Assembly: GCA_045593905.1 (NCBI GenBank)
Contig: JAZNXL010000052.1
Span: 1-27,282, forward strand
Length of the DNA: 27,282 nucleotides
From: RGIG9041 sp045593905
GTDB taxonomy: Bacteria; Bacillota; Clostridia; Oscillospirales; QAKW01
Reading direction: 5' to 3'
In this document: positions 8,431-16,433 of the stretch, in pieces
How the letters are laid out: each line of letters opens with the position of its first letter
Numbering within the stretch: the first letter of the stretch is position 1
Program-made: the position numbers and the translations under genes
The notes under the pieces: model-generated
What the model saw: the letters and a program-made list of their open reading frames with translations, nothing else
Told to the model about the DNA's origin: nothing
Database searches by the model: none

Positions 8431-8456
8431 AAACCCGAGTGATTTCACTCGGGTTT
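8431..8456 (-). terminator. Intrinsic terminator of the metallophosphoesterase gene
   Basis: A perfect 11-bp stem AAACCCGAGTG/CACTCGGGTTT with loop ATTT. On the minus strand it follows the stop at 8460 and leads into a T-rich stretch. Confidence 0.8.
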
Positions 8457-8459
8457 ATA

Positions 8460-11345
8460 TTATGCAAAAATTGCTTTTACAACTGATGTTGCGCTTGATG
8501 CCGAAACTGTACCCTCGCCGCTCATAGAGCTGCTGATAATGCCAATTTCCTGCGCCCAAGCCGATGCTCTTTCGCTATTTGTTTCGCCGTCGTAAAGACC
8601 ATCATTAACGCCGCAGTAACGAGCCACAACATAAATGAATTCGCCCTCGTTTACATCAGCCTCAAATGTGATGTCGTCATCAGTAATTTCAACATCGAAT
8701 GTTAAGTAATCAAGATACCAACCGTCTTCAACTTCTTCAATGTAGATTGAACCGTTAATACCGTTGCCCTCGCCGGGAACGTAGGTACCTTCGCCTGATG
8801 TTTCACCCTCACCTGAAGGTTGGTCATTAGTAGTAGGTTTGTCAGAAGGCTTGTCGTTCTTATTATCATCCCCTGAAACGTCATCATCAATGCTAGGTTT
8901 ATGAATATCGCTGGGGTTATAGGTAATTGATTTAACATCAACCTCGCCGATTGTTGTAAGCGAATCACCAATTGACTCAACCTTGATTTTTTCTTTAGCA
9001 CAAGTAATTGAAAGGCCGAGTGCATCACCTACAGTTGCCTGTGAGTATGCACTACCACCATCAGCAAGCTGAGCCGAACCGCTGCCTGCCGATACAACAA
9101 GGTGTGTGCCAAGGTTTTTAAAGTTTGTAGTAAAGTCAACGCCTGCACAGTTTGAAATGTTGGTTGCGTTTGCAAAAACAAGGTTGTAGTTACTCTTAAG
9201 TGAGTTAGGAACCTGTTCTTCAAGCCATGTAGCTTGTTTTTGTCTTAAATTATCAAATGCCGCATAGCCTTTATAAGCTGCGTCGCTATCGGCTTTTTGT
9301 GTTGCGGTATCAAGGGCAATAAACGAGAAGTTACCCTCGTAAGCATAGTCATTATAAAGGTTTGTCATAACGCCGTCGCCTGTGAACACGCGAATAAATC
9401 TTGAAACGTTTGCGGCAAACTCACCTTTTGATTCGCCTTCACCACGACAGAACACTACAGGATATTTACCGCCTGTAACTTCTGCTGCATACTCGAGTAT
9501 GTATTTTCCAAAGTCAGCCTCGGTATTAAGAGCCGGTGCCATATCACCAAGCATTACTAAAAGGTCGGGTGCTGATTTGTATTTTGCTAAAAGTTCTTCA
9601 GCTGCGGCTTTACCGCCTGTTTTGTTAGCAACAGCCAAAACGGTAAGTTTTGATGATTTATTGCCGGGAAGAGATGCCATTTTAACTGCAGTACCTGTAG
9701 CGTAAGGACCGTAGTCAACATTACCGCCGTTATAGAAACCGTAAGCGTTGTAGTTACCTACAATACGGCTTTTAATTGTATAGGTTTTACCTGCAAGAGT
9801 TTCTTTTGGAATTCTTACAGAGTGAGTTGTTTCGGTACGGAGTTTACCGCCGTGTGAAGCATGCCAGAGCTTTGAGCTACCGCTTACCTCAACATAGCCT
9901 GCGGCCTTTGTACCAAGAGTTGTTTGCCATACTACCGAATAGTAGTAACCGCAGTCAAATACAACCGGCTTTGTAATAAGAGCAGTTGTACCTGCAGCTG
10001 CTTTGATTGTGCTTGTTGAAGCACCTGCTTTTGTAGGAACAGCAACAGTTACATCGTTTTTCACTGTTGTTTGGGTTGTTGTTTGGGTTGATTGCTGTAT
10101 ATTTTGTTGTGTAGCTTGAGTTTGAATTTCGGTTTGAGGTTGGGCTGCAGAGTTGTTTGCCTCGCCGTATTGAAATTCTTCTTTTAACGAACCGCTTGTA
10201 TCATAAAGTCTAATAGTGTAAGCACCGTTTGAACAGGTAATTTGCGAAGAAGAAAATCTTACGTTGTTTTCAGGAGCGCCATCAAGAAGAACAGGACAGG
10301 GAACTTCGGCCGAGCCTTTGCCGTATTTTAAATGCCAGCCAAGTGAGTGAACGTGACCGCCTACAAGAAGATCAGTGCCAAAGTTATCCATAGCAGTGTA
10401 GTAGTCTTCACGCATATGTGCTCTACAAGTAAAGTAGGGAGAATGGCTTACTGCAAATTTGTAGTCAGCATCGTCTCTATAACCTTCAATTGACTCAAGC
10501 CATGTAAGCTCTTGTTCAAAGTAATGGTCAAAGTCAACCATCTCGCCGTACGCAGCGTGAGAGTCTTCTTTATCTTCGCCGCCGTCTAACAAGATAAGCG
10601 ATGCGGGACCGTAGTCAAAGCGTGTGTAAAACTCACCTGTGTCAAAAACAAGATATTTTTCGACCTCTTTTGAATAGAAACCGCGCTTTTCGTGGTTACC
10701 GATTGTGTAAGCAATAGGCTTTGTACCGTTACCGCCTGCAACTTCCATAAACTCGAAAAGTCCGTAATAGTCTTGTTCAGCCTGTAACTCGTCACAAATA
10801 TCACCGTTTAAGAGAATAACGTCTGCGTTTGCATGAGTTGTTGACATAAGCGTTGTAAGGAATGAAAGCATTTGTGCTTTTTTACTTGCATCAACAGGCT
10901 TAAAGTGAGTATCTGACATTATTGCAAAGGTAATATCTTTTTGACCTGAATAGCCTTTAAAGCTGCGTGAGGTTTCAACCGATGAACCGGTTACAATGTC
11001 GAAACCTGTACGGCTCACAACCTCTTTTGATACAACGCTGTACGAGCCGGCTTTATCAAGATGTTCTTGCGGAACGCGTGCCGTATGTAAAAAGTCGTCG
11101 CTACGAACAACGCCGTTCTCCTCGTCGTATACTGTGTATGTTTTTCCGTCAACAGTGTATTTTACATAACCAATACTGTTAACGTTAGTTCCCCATATGA
11201 TATTATATTCGCCGCCACCGCCTACAAGGACGATAGGGTTCACAGTAAACGCAACTGCAGCAGCCGATGCAGGAACAGCAAAGACCGCCAGTAGCGATAC
11301 TGTCATAAATATCGTGAGGACTATTGATAAAATTCTTTTTGTCAT
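8460..11345 (-). CDS. Secreted metallophosphoesterase with a duplicated, inactive second module
   Basis: A 961-residue exported protein; the signal peptide ends near VPASAAA (residue 30). Residues 31-133 form an Ig/FN3-like module. Residues 137-390 form a calcineurin-type phosphoesterase with all motifs: SDTH (Asp145, His147), NGD (Asp182), GNHE (Asn217, His218), His301 and GGHVH (His331, His333). After a Gln/Thr-rich linker (about 400-428) the arrangement repeats: an Ig-like module at 455-558, then a phosphoesterase-like fold at 565-790 in which nearly all metal ligands are replaced. An acidic Ser/Glu/Gly linker and a C-terminal beta-type domain (about 865-945) follow. It probably hydrolyses extracellular phosphoesters; the substrate is unknown. 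The start is supported by AGAGGTG and an ideal promoter. Confidence 0.9.
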   Translation of the reverse strand: MTKRILSIVLTIFMTVSLLAVFAVPASAAAVAFTVNPIVLVGGGGEYNIIWGTNVNSIGYVKYTVDGKTYTVYDEENGVVRSDDFLHTARVPQEHLDKAGSYSVVSKEVVSRTGFDIVTGSSVETSRSFKGYSGQKDITFAIMSDTHFKPVDASKKAQMLSFLTTLMSTTHANADVILLNGDICDELQAEQDYYGLFEFMEVAGGNGTKPIAYTIGNHEKRGFYSKEVEKYLVFDTGEFYTRFDYGPASLILLDGGEDKEDSHAAYGEMVDFDHYFEQELTWLESIEGYRDDADYKFAVSHSPYFTCRAHMREDYYTAMDNFGTDLLVGGHVHSLGWHLKYGKGSAEVPCPVLLDGAPENNVRFSSSQITCSNGAYTIRLYDTSGSLKEEFQYGEANNSAAQPQTEIQTQATQQNIQQSTQTTTQTTVKNDVTVAVPTKAGASTSTIKAAAGTTALITKPVVFDCGYYYSVVWQTTLGTKAAGYVEVSGSSKLWHASHGGKLRTETTHSVRIPKETLAGKTYTIKSRIVGNYNAYGFYNGGNVDYGPYATGTAVKMASLPGNKSSKLTVLAVANKTGGKAAAEELLAKYKSAPDLLVMLGDMAPALNTEADFGKYILEYAAEVTGGKYPVVFCRGEGESKGEFAANVSRFIRVFTGDGVMTNLYNDYAYEGNFSFIALDTATQKADSDAAYKGYAAFDNLRQKQATWLEEQVPNSLKSNYNLVFANATNISNCAGVDFTTNFKNLGTHLVVSAGSGSAQLADGGSAYSQATVGDALGLSITCAKEKIKVESIGDSLTTIGEVDVKSITYNPSDIHKPSIDDDVSGDDNKNDKPSDKPTTNDQPSGEGETSGEGTYVPGEGNGINGSIYIEEVEDGWYLDYLTFDVEITDDDITFEADVNEGEFIYVVARYCGVNDGLYDGETNSERASAWAQEIGIISSSMSGEGTVSASSATSVVKAIFA

Positions 11346-11376
11346 AGCTACACCTCTTGAGCATAATTGTAGATAT

Positions 11377-11405
11377 ATTATATAATATAATTAATTATAA
11401 GTCAA
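11377..11405 (-). promoter_or_regulatory. Strong promoter of the metallophosphoesterase gene
   Basis: On the minus strand, TTGACT (11400-11405), 17 bp of AT-only sequence, then TATAAT (11377-11382). Confidence 0.8.
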
Positions 11406-11487
11406 CAACAAAGCCTTCAAAATAATATATTTTTAAATTTTGGTAGAATAAATAAAAATATTACCGTTTTTTTGTGTACGTTTTATA

Positions 11488-11524
11488 AATTAAAACGCAT
11501 CTCATTTTACTGAGATGCGTTTTT
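11488..11524 (-). terminator. Intrinsic terminator of the ABC exporter operon
   Basis: AAAACGCATCTCA (11492-11504) pairs with TGAGATGCGTTTT around a 6-nt loop. It follows the exporter stop at 11526. The plus strand also ends in eight T, so it may act in both directions. Confidence 0.8.
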
Positions 11525-11525
11525 T

Positions 11526-13319
11526 TTAGTTATTTTCTATAAGCTGAGAGGTATATAAATCGTGATAATGTCCGCCTTTTTGTATAAGTTCATTATGCGA
11601 GCCCGATTCAGCAATACCTTTGTTATCAATATACATTATTGTGTCGCAGTTAATTATTGTTGAAAGTCTGTGAGCAATAATAAATGAAGTTCTGCCTTTC
11701 ATCATACGTTCAATACCTTGTTGAACAAGCTGTTCCGTTTCGGTATCTATCGACGAAGTAGCCTCGTCTAAAATTAAAATTGCAGGGTCAGAAAGAACGG
11801 TACGTGCAAAGCAAATAAGCTGACGCTGACCTTGTGACAGCATTGAGCCTTTTTCGTTAACCACAGTGTCGTATCCGTTTTCGAGATTAACAATAAAATC
11901 GTGTGCACAAACTGTTTTTGCCGCCGCTATAATTTCGTCGTCGGTGGCATCAAGCTTGCCGTAGCGGATGTTATCTTTAATAGTACCCGAAAAGATAAAG
12001 CTATCCTGAAGCATTATTCCCATACTTGAACGAAGTGAACGCAGCGTTACATCGTGAACATTGTGTCCATCAATAAGTATTTCACCCTCTTGAATATCAT
12101 AAAACCGACAAAGTAGGTTTACAACGGTGCTCTTGCCCGCTCCCGTAGGACCTACAAGCGCGATACTTTGACCTGCCGCGGCTTTAAAGCTTACGTTTTC
12201 GAGTATATTTTTGCCTTTTTCGTATGCAAAAGTAACGTTTTTGTACTCAACCTCACCTTTTATTTTTGGCAAAGCATATGCGTTTTCAACATCATCAATT
12301 TCTATTTTTTCGTCAATGGTATCAAAAATACGCTCAAGGTACGAGCCTGTATTTACAAGCTGGTTATAAATATCGCCTATGCTCTGAATAGGGCCCCAAA
12401 ATCTGCCTGCGTACGAAGCCATAGCAATCACAACGCTCGCCTCGTAATGTCTGTCGGCAAGTAAAACAATTGCGCCAACATATAACAGCGCACGTACAAA
12501 TGCGGCAAGGTTTTCAATAACAAACGGCACGCTTAAGTTTATTGAAACAGCGCGCATATGCGCTTTTCGCATTTCGCCCAAAAGTTTGTCATAAATGCCT
12601 TGATTTACTTTTTCACGGTTAAACGCCTGCGTAATTTGCATACCGTTTATAGACTCACTTACATAAGCGGTACAATTAGAGTTTTTTGCCGAGTGTTCGG
12701 TATGCGCTCTGCGTTGCTTATTTTTAATAAGCAGCATATACACCAAAAACACAGGTACGCCTGCAAGTACGAACAAAGTGAGGTATCCGTCAAGTGACAG
12801 CATAAAGAATACTATCATAAATATTGTTAAAAACTGAACAACAACGTTTATGAGTCCGTTTGATAAAAAGTCGGCAACATTATTTACATAATGAACAACA
12901 CGCACAAGTATTTTGCCACGCGGACGACTGTCAAAGTAGTTGAACGAAAGCTTTTGAATATGCGAAAAAATATCAACGCGTATTTCATGGATTATTTGCT
13001 GACCCGCCTTTGCCACAATAAGCGTTCTCAGATACGAGCACACCTCTGAAAGCAAAATACAACAAAGATATAAAACGCCAACAATCAGTATACCTTTTAT
13101 ATTTTTTGTACCCGCGGCTTGTTCTTTGGTGATAATATCAATAACCGTTTTAACAAAATACGGACCGCAAAGGGCAAAAAGAGCGGCAAGAAAGCTTAAT
13201 ATTGCGCCGAATACAAGCTGTTTTGCGCTACCTTTTACATACTTTCCGCAACGTTTAAAATTGTTAATATTAAATGGAGTTTCAAGTTCTTCATCAATAT
13301 CGAATTTGTTTCTAGCCAT
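11526..13319 (-). CDS. Heterodimeric ABC exporter, catalytically competent subunit
   Basis: A 597-residue fused transmembrane and ATPase subunit of the multidrug/lipid exporter class. Six membrane helices lie in the first 310 residues. The nucleotide domain has Walker A GPTGAGKS (about 390-397), signature LSQGQ (494-498, a variant of LSGGQ), Walker B LILDE with the catalytic Glu519, and switch AHRLST with His550. The start chosen is ATG 13319 (MARNKFDIDEE), preceded by GGAGG. It overlaps the end of the partner gene by 8 bp, which suggests translational coupling. A longer frame to 13337 lacks a suitable ribosome site. The intact Glu/His pair here complements the partner's degenerate site. Confidence 0.93.
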   Translation of the reverse strand: MARNKFDIDEELETPFNINNFKRCGKYVKGSAKQLVFGAILSFLAALFALCGPYFVKTVIDIITKEQAAGTKNIKGILIVGVLYLCCILLSEVCSYLRTLIVAKAGQQIIHEIRVDIFSHIQKLSFNYFDSRPRGKILVRVVHYVNNVADFLSNGLINVVVQFLTIFMIVFFMLSLDGYLTLFVLAGVPVFLVYMLLIKNKQRRAHTEHSAKNSNCTAYVSESINGMQITQAFNREKVNQGIYDKLLGEMRKAHMRAVSINLSVPFVIENLAAFVRALLYVGAIVLLADRHYEASVVIAMASYAGRFWGPIQSIGDIYNQLVNTGSYLERIFDTIDEKIEIDDVENAYALPKIKGEVEYKNVTFAYEKGKNILENVSFKAAAGQSIALVGPTGAGKSTVVNLLCRFYDIQEGEILIDGHNVHDVTLRSLRSSMGIMLQDSFIFSGTIKDNIRYGKLDATDDEIIAAAKTVCAHDFIVNLENGYDTVVNEKGSMLSQGQRQLICFARTVLSDPAILILDEATSSIDTETEQLVQQGIERMMKGRTSFIIAHRLSTIINCDTIMYIDNKGIAESGSHNELIQKGGHYHDLYTSQLIENN

Positions 13320-15081
13320 TGTTTGCCACCTCCGCACTACCCTGTTGACTTATGTTATAGATGGTTGTATAGTATCCGCCGTTTGCAACAAGCTGCTCGT
13401 GAGTACCCTGTTCTGTGATTTTGCCGTTTTCTATAACAAGAATTTTATCGGCATCAACAACCGAGGTAATTCGTTGTGCAACAATAATTTTTATTTTATT
13501 TTTAATTTTTGCAAGTTCCGAAAGAATAAGCGATTCGGTTTCCATATCGACTGCCGAGGTGGTGTCATCAAGTATAATGAGCGAAGATTTTTTAGCGACA
13601 GCACGCGCAAGCGCAATACGCTGACGCTGGCCGCCCGAAAGACCTACACCGCGCTCACCTATAACGGTATCGTAGCCCTCTGACAGCTTTTCAATAAAGT
13701 CTGCCGCCTGTGCGCATTCAGCAAAGTGCTTTACCTCTTCAATAGGCAAATCAGGGTTTGAATACGCGATATTACCATCAATGGTATCAGAGAATAAAAA
13801 CACATCTTGCGTACTGAGTGCTATCATTTTTCGTAGCGTGTTAAGGTCCATACGCTTTATATCAACGTTATTAATAAGTATTTGACCGCAAGAGGGGTCA
13901 TAAAGGCGTAAAAGCATTGAAATTAAAATGGTCTTACCCGCACCGGTGGGACCCATAATTGCAACAGTTTCGCCCTCGGTTATAGTAAAGCTTACGTGGT
14001 CTAATATCATAGTACCGTCGAGAATAAGGGTGACGTCGCGAAACTCGATTTTATGTATTTTACTGTCCTTACTGTGAATATTCTCGATACTGTCAATATC
14101 AGGTGTTGTATTATAAAGGGTTGTAACCTTGTTGACCGACACATTAAAGTGCTGAAAATGTGAGATTATTGTTGACAGTTCGCGAACTCTGGCAACAACA
14201 GTATAAACGTAGGTGGTGGCAATATAAAGACCGCCTATTGTCATACTTGTATCGGGAACAAGAAGTATTATTATACCGCAGGCGCAAAGCGTAACAATAC
14301 GCATAAGCTCTGCCGTTATATGAATAGGTGTTGCATAATTAAGACGGGTTTTGGTATTGCCCACCGCCATATCGCGATATTCTTCACTTTCTTTGGTTAG
14401 GCGTGAGATTTCATAGTCTTCTCTTGCAAAAGCCTTGACAACACGGTAAGCACCAAGGTTTTCGTTAACATAACTGTTCATATCAGAAAACTTATCACGA
14501 AGACGACGGTGTAAAAAACGAGTCGCTTTATGTAAAATCACAGTAAACACTGCAAGAACAGGAACAAACGCAAATAAAAGCCCCGCAACAATCACACTGT
14601 TTTTTATCAAAATTGTAAAGCTGAAAACAAGTGTTGCGCAGTCGCGTATAAACACATAGAGGTGAGTAGAAATAAAATCGTAAATAACGTTTACGTCGGT
14701 TGTGAGCTGTGATATTATTTCGCCGCTCGGGTTGTGGGTATAAAACGAAAAATCAAGTGTTTGGAGTTTTGCATACAGCTTTGAACGGATACCCACCGCA
14801 ACGTGCTGCGCCGCCCTATGTTGAATTTGACGAATCAGCATAAAAAGGCAGGTAAAAGCAACAGTAACAACCACAAACACCGCAACATATTTCCACAAAA
14901 GTGAAATACGCTCGTCGTACGGTAAATTTTTTTGATTAGAAATTACATTATCAACTATTTCACCTATTATTATTGTTGGCAACAATATCATAACTGAGTA
15001 AACCAAAGTCATAATAAGCGAAAAAACATACCGTGCTTTGTAGCCTTTGAAGTTTGACAACACAAATTCATACTTTTTCAT
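13312..15081 (-). CDS. Heterodimeric ABC exporter, degenerate-site subunit
   Basis: A 589-residue partner of the following gene, with six membrane helices (about residues 15-305) and an ATPase domain. Walker A GPTGAGKT spans 377-384 and the signature is canonical LSGGQ (481-485). However, Walker B ends LIILDD, so the catalytic glutamate is Asp506, and the switch histidine is Gln536 (VAQRITS). This is the known asymmetry of heterodimeric exporters such as TM287/288, LmrCD and BmrCD: one composite site hydrolyses ATP and the other mainly binds it. It lies first in the operon, with AGGAGGG before the ATG. The transported compound cannot be told from sequence. Confidence 0.93.
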   Translation of the reverse strand: MKKYEFVLSNFKGYKARYVFSLIMTLVYSVMILLPTIIIGEIVDNVISNQKNLPYDERISLLWKYVAVFVVVTVAFTCLFMLIRQIQHRAAQHVAVGIRSKLYAKLQTLDFSFYTHNPSGEIISQLTTDVNVIYDFISTHLYVFIRDCATLVFSFTILIKNSVIVAGLLFAFVPVLAVFTVILHKATRFLHRRLRDKFSDMNSYVNENLGAYRVVKAFAREDYEISRLTKESEEYRDMAVGNTKTRLNYATPIHITAELMRIVTLCACGIIILLVPDTSMTIGGLYIATTYVYTVVARVRELSTIISHFQHFNVSVNKVTTLYNTTPDIDSIENIHSKDSKIHKIEFRDVTLILDGTMILDHVSFTITEGETVAIMGPTGAGKTILISMLLRLYDPSCGQILINNVDIKRMDLNTLRKMIALSTQDVFLFSDTIDGNIAYSNPDLPIEEVKHFAECAQAADFIEKLSEGYDTVIGERGVGLSGGQRQRIALARAVAKKSSLIILDDTTSAVDMETESLILSELAKIKNKIKIIVAQRITSVVDADKILVIENGKITEQGTHEQLVANGGYYTTIYNISQQGSAEVANNG

Positions 15082-15120
15082 ACGTATGCCCTCCTGTAGT
15101 TGTGCGTTCCCCTCACCCGC

Positions 15121-15148
15121 ATTTTAGCACAATAAAATGTTTTTACAA
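15121..15148 (-). promoter_or_regulatory. Promoter of the ABC exporter operon
   Basis: On the minus strand, TTGTAA (15143-15148), 16 bp, TAAAAT (15121-15126), with an extended TG before the -10 box. Confidence 0.7.
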
Positions 15149-15186
15149 CCCTTTTTTTAAAATTTTTAAAATAAATTTTTAAAAAT

Positions 15187-15216
15187 AAAAACGCCCGAAA
15201 AAATCGGGCGTTTTTT
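15187..15216 (-). terminator. Intrinsic terminator after prs
   Basis: ACGCCCGA/TCGGGCGT (15191-15198 and 15204-15211), extended by A/T pairs, leads on the minus strand into TTTTATTTTT. Confidence 0.85.
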
Positions 15217-15224
15217 GGTTAGAT

Positions 15225-16181
15225 TTAGTTGTAAAGAACAGAGATAGGTTCGTCTTCGTAAACTTTTTCGATTGCCTGAGCAAAGATGGGAGCAACGGGA
15301 AGATATATGATTTTATCAAGCTTTTTGTCTGCTTCGATTTCGAGTGTATCAAGAAGAACAAGTTTTTTGATGGGGCTTGCTTCAATTCTTTCAAGAGCAG
15401 GGCCAGAAAGAACACCGTGTGTTGCACAAGCGTAAACTTCGGTTGCGCCGCCAACCTCAACAAGCGCTCTTGCAGCGTTGCAAAGGGTACCTGCGGTATC
15501 AATCATATCGTCAACCAAAACTACGCGTCTGCCTTCAACGTTACCAATAATGTTCATAACCTCGCACTCGTTTGCTTTTTGACGGCGTTTGTCAACAATA
15601 GCAAGGGGCGCGTTGATTTTTGAAGCAAAGTTACGTGCACGTGTAACTGAACCAAGGTCGGGTGATACAACGGTGATTTCTTGACCGTTGTTAATCATTC
15701 CTTGGAAATATGGTGCCAAAATCGGCACGCCTAAAAGATGGTCAACGGGAATATCAAAAAAGCCTTGAATCTGAGCTGCGTGAAGGTCCATAGTAAGAAC
15801 ACGGTCAGCGCCCGCTTTTGTAATAAGGTCAGCAACGAGCTTTGCTGAAATCGGGTCTCTTGATTTTGCTTTTCTGTCTTGACGAGCATAGCCAAAATAG
15901 GGGATAACTGCAGTAATTCTACCTGCCGATGCGCGTTTGAAAGCATCAATCATAATAAGCATTTCCATAAGGTTATCGTTAACAGGCTGTCCGGTTGACT
16001 GAACCAAGAAAACGTCAGAGCCTCTTACTGACTCGTTAATAGAAACAGAAATTTCACCGTCGGAAAATGTTTTAACAACGCTGTCGCCGAGCTTTAAGCC
16101 AAGTTTTGCTGCCATTTCGCTTGCTACTCTTTGCGAAGCGTTGCCAGCAAAAATTTTGATATTTTTACCGTGTGTAATCAT
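15225..16181 (-). CDS. prs: Ribose-phosphate pyrophosphokinase (PRPP synthetase)
   Basis: A 318-residue cytoplasmic enzyme that converts ribose 5-phosphate and ATP into PRPP for purine, pyrimidine, histidine and NAD synthesis. Diagnostic motifs are the N-terminal FSDGEISVSINESVRG, the ATP/Mg region DLHAAQIQGFFDIPVDHL, and the PRPP-binding loop VVLVDDMIDTAGT. The length matches class I bacterial enzymes (about 315 residues). The start ATG at 16181 follows GGAGGAATTTTAAG. It has its own promoter and terminator, is monocistronic, and is divergent from ppdK across 252 bp. Confidence 0.97.
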   Translation of the reverse strand: MITHGKNIKIFAGNASQRVASEMAAKLGLKLGDSVVKTFSDGEISVSINESVRGSDVFLVQSTGQPVNDNLMEMLIMIDAFKRASAGRITAVIPYFGYARQDRKAKSRDPISAKLVADLITKAGADRVLTMDLHAAQIQGFFDIPVDHLLGVPILAPYFQGMINNGQEITVVSPDLGSVTRARNFASKINAPLAIVDKRRQKANECEVMNIIGNVEGRRVVLVDDMIDTAGTLCNAARALVEVGGATEVYACATHGVLSGPALERIEASPIKKLVLLDTLEIEADKKLDKIIYLPVAPIFAQAIEKVYEDEPISVLYN

Positions 16182-16213
16182 CTTAAAATTCCTCCGTTTT
16201 TACAATTATATTT

Positions 16214-16242
16214 ATTTTAACAATTCTTTAACGCTATTGCAA
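16214..16242 (-). promoter_or_regulatory. Promoter of prs
   Basis: On the minus strand, TTGCAA (16237-16242), 17 bp, TAAAAT (16214-16219). Confidence 0.75.
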
Positions 16243-16351
16243 GTATATTTTTACTTTTATTCAATTTTGTCGAAAAATGCCTGTCAAATCTAAATTGTTA
16301 TTCAACTTTTTGTGTACAAATGATAAATAATTAAATAAATGAAAAAAACAG

Positions 16352-16379
16352 TTGCCAATTTCCAAATTTATGTTATAAT
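16352..16379 (+). promoter_or_regulatory. Promoter of ppdK
   Basis: TTGCCA (16352-16357), 16 bp, TATAAT (16374-16379), with an extended TG at 16371-16372. The ribosome site GGAGG follows, just before the ATG. Confidence 0.75.
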
Positions 16380-16433
16380 GAATGGTAGCATAAATTGTTT
16401 TAATATGTATATTATTTTTGGAGGTAAATAAAC

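Noticed and set aside
13312..13337. Longer start for the second ABC exporter subunit (ATG at 13337)
   Set aside because: The ATG at 13319 has a well-placed GGAGG and gives the usual MARNKF-type start; the longer frame places the start in front of its own ribosome site.
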